Source of the DNA: Cornus controversa
Lineage: Eukaryota > Streptophyta > Magnoliopsida > Cornales > Cornaceae
Assembly (NCBI GenBank): GCA_026545225.1
Contig: CM048850.1
Coordinates: 8,891,001-8,955,000 of the forward strand
DNA: 64,000 nt
Direction of reading: 5' to 3'
Position 1 is the first letter of the stretch; the number at the start of each line of letters is the position of its first letter. This document shows positions 59,450 through 64,000 of the stretch, piece after piece. The position numbers and the translations under genes were made by a program. The notes below the pieces were generated by a model. The model saw nothing but the letters and a program-made list of their open reading frames with translations, was not told the origin of the DNA and searched no databases.

Positions 59450-60735
59450 GTGGTGGTGGAGGTGGCTCGGTGGGTGGAGTAGAGGTGGAGGTGGAAGCTC
59501 AGCTGGCAAACAGGAACTGCAGGTCCTGCCGGAAAGCCCTGAACTCATCTAGAAACGCCCTCTGACCCTGCGCCAGAGACGTAATGTCCGTCCTAATGCC
59601 CGCCAGCTGACTCTGCGTCACCTGGACATGCTCCTCAAAACCCTACTGGAGACGCTCAACGTCAGCTGCCAGACAGGAATAGCCCGTCGCCAGAATCGCA
59701 TGCCGCTCTGCGGCGATATCAATCTCATCATCCTCCAGCTCCTTATCGGATGCCTCACCCTCTGCGGGCGCATCCTCGTCCATCTCCACTGGGGCATCCA
59801 TGTCCACGTCCTCCGGTGGATCACCCTAGTGGTCCTGGCGCTCCAAGTGCCTCCTCACCCGCACCCACTGAGTATGTGTGAAGCGGGAGGGCGGTGCCAA
59901 CTGGATGTCAGTATCATTGACCGGTATATTGGCACGGCGGAGGAAAGCGGCGACTAGGAAAGGAAAGGGAAGCCGCCAACTCGACGCTCACCTCATCTTC
60001 TTGTTGACGAGCCCATCCCAGATTTTGTACATCTGTCCCCAGATCAGCGATGAAATAGAAAACCATGTGCCTGTGTGGAAAGCGTACAGGCAACGGAGAA
60101 GGTCGCCCCGGCGCTCTGCCACATGCTGTAAAGGACACGCGTTCTTGATGAGAACAGTGTCCAAAAATCATAACACGCTCGGGCACATCGATTTGGATGT
60201 GCAATTGTGACTGGGAGTGGTAAACACCCCGCCACACATGTCCATCATGATGGAGAACAACATCATATCGGCCGAAAACTCAGGCCTATAGAGCGGCCGA
60301 CCATCCTGGTCAACCATGTCCGGAGGCTGCTAGTGAGGAATACCGATCATCTGCGTTATCCAACTCGACGTAATGGTAATCGTCAAGCCGCCTACGACTG
60401 TCTCCAAGGTGTCAGGCTCGGTGCAGGAATAGGTCATGCGCTCGTAGAAGACCTGCACCAATCGCTCGTGCACCACATCGGTGGGTGGCACACATAGCCG
60501 GTCGAGCTGGCGCCGCCTGAGCTCTGCTACCGCCTACGAGCAGTCGGGACGCATCTCGAACTCCCTCAAATCAAATCGCTGCTCCGGGTGAAACTTCCGA
60601 CTCCGGAAGGCTCGGACTACGGCGAAAGACGGTGGAGGGCCGGGAATGATCAGAAAAGGTTGGACGGTGCTCGGGGTTTGCTTTGGATCTCTCAGACTAG
60701 AGGGAGAAGTCGGATAATCGCGAGAAGAAATGGTG
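59450..60735 (-). pseudogene. Tat-like element extra ORF, plant transposon protein-like, decayed
   Basis: GC-rich block in AT-rich surroundings. The minus-strand frame through about 60575 reads FDLREFEMRPDCS(stop), then AELRRRQLDRL, HERLVQVFYERMTYSC, a GGLTITITSSWITQMIGIP block, RPEFSADMMLFSIMMDMCGG and HVAERRGDLLRCLYAFHTG. Several stops and at least one shift interrupt it. The 3' part near 59510-59640 encodes a Gln/Leu-rich coiled-coil-like tail (QLAGIRTDITSLAQGQ). The LVQVFYERM and following blocks resemble LVRVFYTHL and its neighbours in Sirevirus ORF3. No gag or pol is present between it and the LTR, so the element is a nonautonomous or truncated copy. Confidence 0.6.
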
Positions 60736-60760
60736 AAATGAGAGGGAGCCCGACGGTTCG

Positions 60761-60770
60761 AATATATAAG
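60761..60770 (-). promoter_or_regulatory. TATA box upstream of Tat-like extra ORF
   Basis: CTTATATATT on the minus strand, 28 bp downstream of the CTCGATTAATCGAG palindrome and upstream of the ORF region. Confidence 0.5.
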
Positions 60771-60797
60771 TGCATCACGTGCAGCCAGCGTGGCAAT

Positions 60798-60811
60798 CTC
60801 GATTAATCGAG
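60798..60811. promoter_or_regulatory. CTCGATTAATCGAG palindrome upstream of extra ORF
   Basis: Perfect 14-bp palindrome, the same motif as the LTR array at 57353-57443. The element is cut off immediately after it, so further copies may have been lost. Confidence 0.75.
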
Positions 60812-61587
60812 ATGAATGTGTTAAGTAAGTTAGATCCTTTATTTTGGTTTACTAGATTAGTTGTAGAGGCTTGTAAGGATTGTCAGGGGGCATGTTAGGA
60901 TTGCAAATACCTAATACGGTATCTAGGGAACTATGTAAGGATTGCTAGGGGGCATGTCAGGATTGCCAATACCTAATAAGGTATTCATAGATAGTATAGG
61001 AGACGTGTCAGGATTGTCTATGTTTAATAGGCTATGGTGATACCTGAATTGGGATGGTATATATGACGACTTATATTTTGGAAACATGAGATAAATAAGG
61101 AAATGATCTGTATATAATTATATATATTGGTTGTCCCTCATGTAAAGGGTATGTTTATCGATTCTCTAATTGGGTTGTATTAGAGAGAACTTGCTCGTTT
61201 GTTTAACCCATTTTGTTGATATTTTAAGTTCAAGGCAGTTTTCACCTCCAGGTTAGAGCATAGAGTTCGTAGAGCTAGCGTGGTGGTCATCTACTTCTTA
61301 CCAGACTTTAGTGTAGAGGCTTAGATCTTTTCATAAAGTATTTTACTTTTAATCTTTTTGGTTAAGGGGTCCTTGAGTTATGAGACTTCCAAATTGTATC
61401 GATCAGATTGGAATGATGTATTTAACATTATTTATTATTATTTCAGTTAGACTTACTTTCAGCATTTATAATTTCTTTTTCTTTTGCTTTTGTATTCTAT
61501 GCTTATTTGTTATCAGTTGTAAGTATCCCTTACGTTTTATGTGTGAGACTGGCCACCTCATACGTGAAATTTGTCGGGAGTATTTCA
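60812..61587 (+). mobile_element. X-LTR of unit D, right part
   Basis: Resumes the X-LTR begun at 53170, repeating 54633-54848 at 60813-61028, and ends GGGAGTATTTCA at 61587, followed by TATAG (decayed TTTAG). Confidence 0.85.
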
Positions 61588-61591
61588 TATA

Positions 61592-61821
61592 GGGTCAGTT
61601 TGGTTGGAAAGAAAGGTAAGAAAAAGAAAAGAAAGGTAAGGGAGGGAGATGAGATATTGTGTTTCGTATAAAATATTAGAAAGAAAAGAAAGGGGTTGGA
61701 AGGATTTGAAAGGTTACAGCTGGCATGAACAGTGGCAAATTTAATCCTCTCAAATATGGGCAGAAACAGACGGAAAGGCTGCAATCTTTTAATTCAATTT
61801 TCTTAATACCCAAACTGACCC
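61592..61821. mobile_element. Tourist-like MITE (unit D)
   Basis: 230 bp, GGGTCAGTTTGG / CCAAACTGACCC ends; right flank TTA, left flank ATA (decayed TTA). Orthologous to 18622-18852. Confidence 0.8.
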
Positions 61822-63540
61822 TTAAGATGCCTTTTCTTTTCTACAAGGATCAAACTGCTTCAAGTTGTATTTGTGAGTATCACTTATGTTTCTGCATGGA
61901 TCAACGATATAAGTAAATTGAATCCTACATGTCATCTCATGGTCAGATTATTGCTACTTGCTTCTACTTTGGCAAATGCAGCTCACTTTTAATTTTGTTG
62001 CATCATTTCAACGGTATTTTTTTTGCTGTCTTTTTTTTTTTGGGTCCTCATCCAACTTTAATGTGACAGATGAATCACTTTTAGGTGATTGTATTGACAG
62101 TGGGCTTTATCTAACCTTCCAGTTCTCCTCCAAGAGGCTCTGATGTTCTCTACTACATGGTATATGAAACTGTATCTATGACATGAGACTTACAAATACC
62201 CATGTTGTTATACTTCTCCGTTCTTAGCATTTTGATGTCTTATGCTTTAAATTTTCATGTTGTAGATGAAAGGATTAGCCACTATAAGCATGTTTAACTA
62301 TTGATGGGTGTCATGCTTAACAATTATATTCTTAACCTATAAATTTATCTTTTAAAATATAAAAGGGTATAATGGTAAATTTATTAAAATAGTTTCCATT
62401 CATTTCTTTTCCCAAACATGATTACTATTATTTCCTTTCTTTTCCATCATTAATCAACCAAACACGATAATAAGTTAATACTATTCTTCCTTTTCATTTC
62501 ATTTCTTTTCCCTCATAACTAATGTTATCATTTTTTTTCTTTTCCTTTCCCTTGTACCAAACATAGCCTTAGAGAACTCAAATATGGAACTTCTCGAGGG
62601 TGTGGACGTTGGTGTAAAATCAAACAAATTGAAAGGTACTAGACTTCACATTTAGTCTCATGTATATATTGTTTGTATCTTAAAATTAAAACACAAAAAA
62701 ACAAAAAGCAAGAAAGAAAGACTCTGGGTCAATTTGTATGATTGTATATTTTTCGCAGGAACAAAATATTGTAGAGACAAGTACTGAAGTTAGTAATGAG
62801 GACCGGCGACCTACGGTTTCCGTCTTCTCTCTCTCTCTAAAAGCATGGTGTATCAGACCCTTTGTTTGTTTTCTCTCTAAAATATCTTGTAGCTCGTTCT
62901 AGAGAGAGGAACAAAAATGTGAGATTTGCCGATAGAAAACCAAGTCCGTTCCAGTTTTTATCTTCTACTGTGGGAAAAAAATGGATCACAAAACACGTGA
63001 ACATTGATATCGGTCGGTTTTGATTTTTCTTCTGATCGATTTCTACAAGCTTGTTGCTCATTAAATGGGTCACTGAAACTATTACTCACATGTATACAAC
63101 TTGCTTGAATTTTCCAAGAAAAAAATAATATTATTTGGTTTCATCTCTTCTGATTTATTGAAGAGAAATAGAAAAAAAAAAAAATTCAGAAATTTGTTGT
63201 TTAATAGTTTATTGAAAACGTTTGAAGAGAACAGGCTCTCTTTGATTGTACACTTTTTTTGTAATTGTTTGTTCTTTTTTAATTGTTGAAACGACAGAGT
63301 TTGAATTAGGTTGAGAGCAATTTTATGTTAGTGAATTTACCGTATAACATCATGTTGTGAGACCCATCACCCTACTCACATAAAAATAAAATAAAATTAC
63401 TCATCATTATTTTTCAATAATTGAACCAAACACAATCTCAAGCCTCGGAAAAAAAAATGAAAGAGAAAATACTAATGTTTCCCGGAGGAGTGCTAGTGGC
63501 AGTCGCTCAAGCGACTGTCCTTGTCACTCCACTTATTGGT
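61822..63540. other. Intergenic spacer (unit D)
   Basis: Copy of 21229-23410 without the GTATCCGATACG-rich insertion. No gene. Near 63498-63515 it holds the short hairpin CAGTCGCTCAAGCGACTG. Confidence 0.55.
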
Positions 63541-63542
63541 GA

Positions 63543-64000
63543 AAATTAATCACAAAAATTAAATATTTTTCTGTAATAAATATCCTACTTTTTCATCAAT
63601 CAATATATCCTTCTAATTCTAAAGTATTTACATTGGTGTCATTAACAAACAAATAAAACTATTTATAAAAGTATTAAAATATGATAAGTATATAAAAGAA
63701 AACTATGTTCTTTACTTCAATTAACCATAATTACAAAATTTTGAAATTATATAGGAAATGATTATAATAAGTATATAGATTATTAAAAATATTTAAAAGC
63801 AGGATAATATAAACAAATATTAATAAAAATATTTAAAAGCAGGATAATATAAACAAATATTAATAAAAATAAAAGCAGGATAATATAGACAAATATTAAT
63901 AAAAATATTTTAATACTTTATATAAATAGTTTTATTTGTTTGTTATGACACCAATGTAAATACTTTAGAACTAGAAGGATATATTAATTAATAAAAAAAT
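63543..64000. mobile_element. Long-TIR MITE, second copy, cut by window end
   Basis: Left arm and centre match 23414-23834; the right arm starts near 63905 and is truncated. The centre contains three copies of a unit of about 40 bp (AAAAGCAGGATAATATA...) at 63791-63910, where the unit A copy has one. Confidence 0.7.

Larger units (their letters stand above)
41354..64000. repeat. Segmental duplication unit D
   Basis: Third homologous unit: reverse X-LTR, Sirevirus-like LTR, forward X-LTR fragment, Mutator-like MITE with a nested X-LTR, MMP-D, forward X-LTR interrupted by a 6-kb Tat-like insertion, MITE and spacer. It runs off the right edge. Confidence 0.8.

Overview
This is AT-rich nuclear DNA of a flowering plant, probably a dicot; I cannot name the species. 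It is a TE-rich tandem cluster of secreted matrix metalloproteinase (plant MMP, SMEP1-like) genes. The plant calls rest on intronless MMP genes with plant-type prodomains, a Sirevirus-type Ty1/copia element with an initiator-Met tRNA primer site, a Tat-like Ty3/gypsy derivative and MITEs. I found no tRNA, rRNA or prokaryotic features.

The window is three degenerate tandem units: A (about 400-25560), B (about 25566-41353) and D (41354 to the right edge). Each unit runs: a long LTR of an unidentified family ('X-LTR', ends TGTAATACC...TATTTCA) in reverse orientation; a Sirevirus-like LTR remnant; a forward X-LTR fragment; a long-TIR Mutator-like MITE; an MMP gene on the minus strand; a forward solo X-LTR about 50 bp upstream of that gene's TATA box; a short Tourist-like MITE; and AT-rich spacer. 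Unit B also carries a fourth MMP gene on the plus strand. Its equivalent is deleted from unit A and would lie beyond the window in unit D.

MMP-A (5273-6215 plus 16135-16192) is split in its signal peptide by a 9.9-kb Sirevirus with 5-bp target duplications. MMP-B (32216-33211) has two nonsense codons and the same C-terminal frameshift as MMP-A. MMP-D (52053-53021) has one early nonsense codon. MMP-C (38608-39576) is the only open gene; a 637-bp solo LTR replaces its last residues but leaves the cysteine switch, zinc site and Met-turn intact. Units A and B share the frameshift and LTR-edge changes, so they are sister copies.

The most interesting signal is in the retroelements. In the Sirevirus, an array of AGTCGACT palindromes lies upstream of the LTR TATA box. 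The same palindromes recur inside the element, directly upstream of a second TATA box and an extra ORF that encodes a 'putative plant transposon protein'-like domain. A Tat-like gypsy derivative (54849-60811) has the same layout with a different palindrome (CTCGATTRATCGAG) and a related, decayed extra ORF. This suggests a retrotransposon-encoded regulator acting on matched LTR and internal promoters in two superfamilies. That role is inference; the layout is visible in the sequence.

Most remaining sequence is nested insertions whose relative order can be read: MITE, then X-LTR into the MITE edge, then segmental duplication, then Sirevirus, Tat-like and solo-LTR insertions specific to single units.
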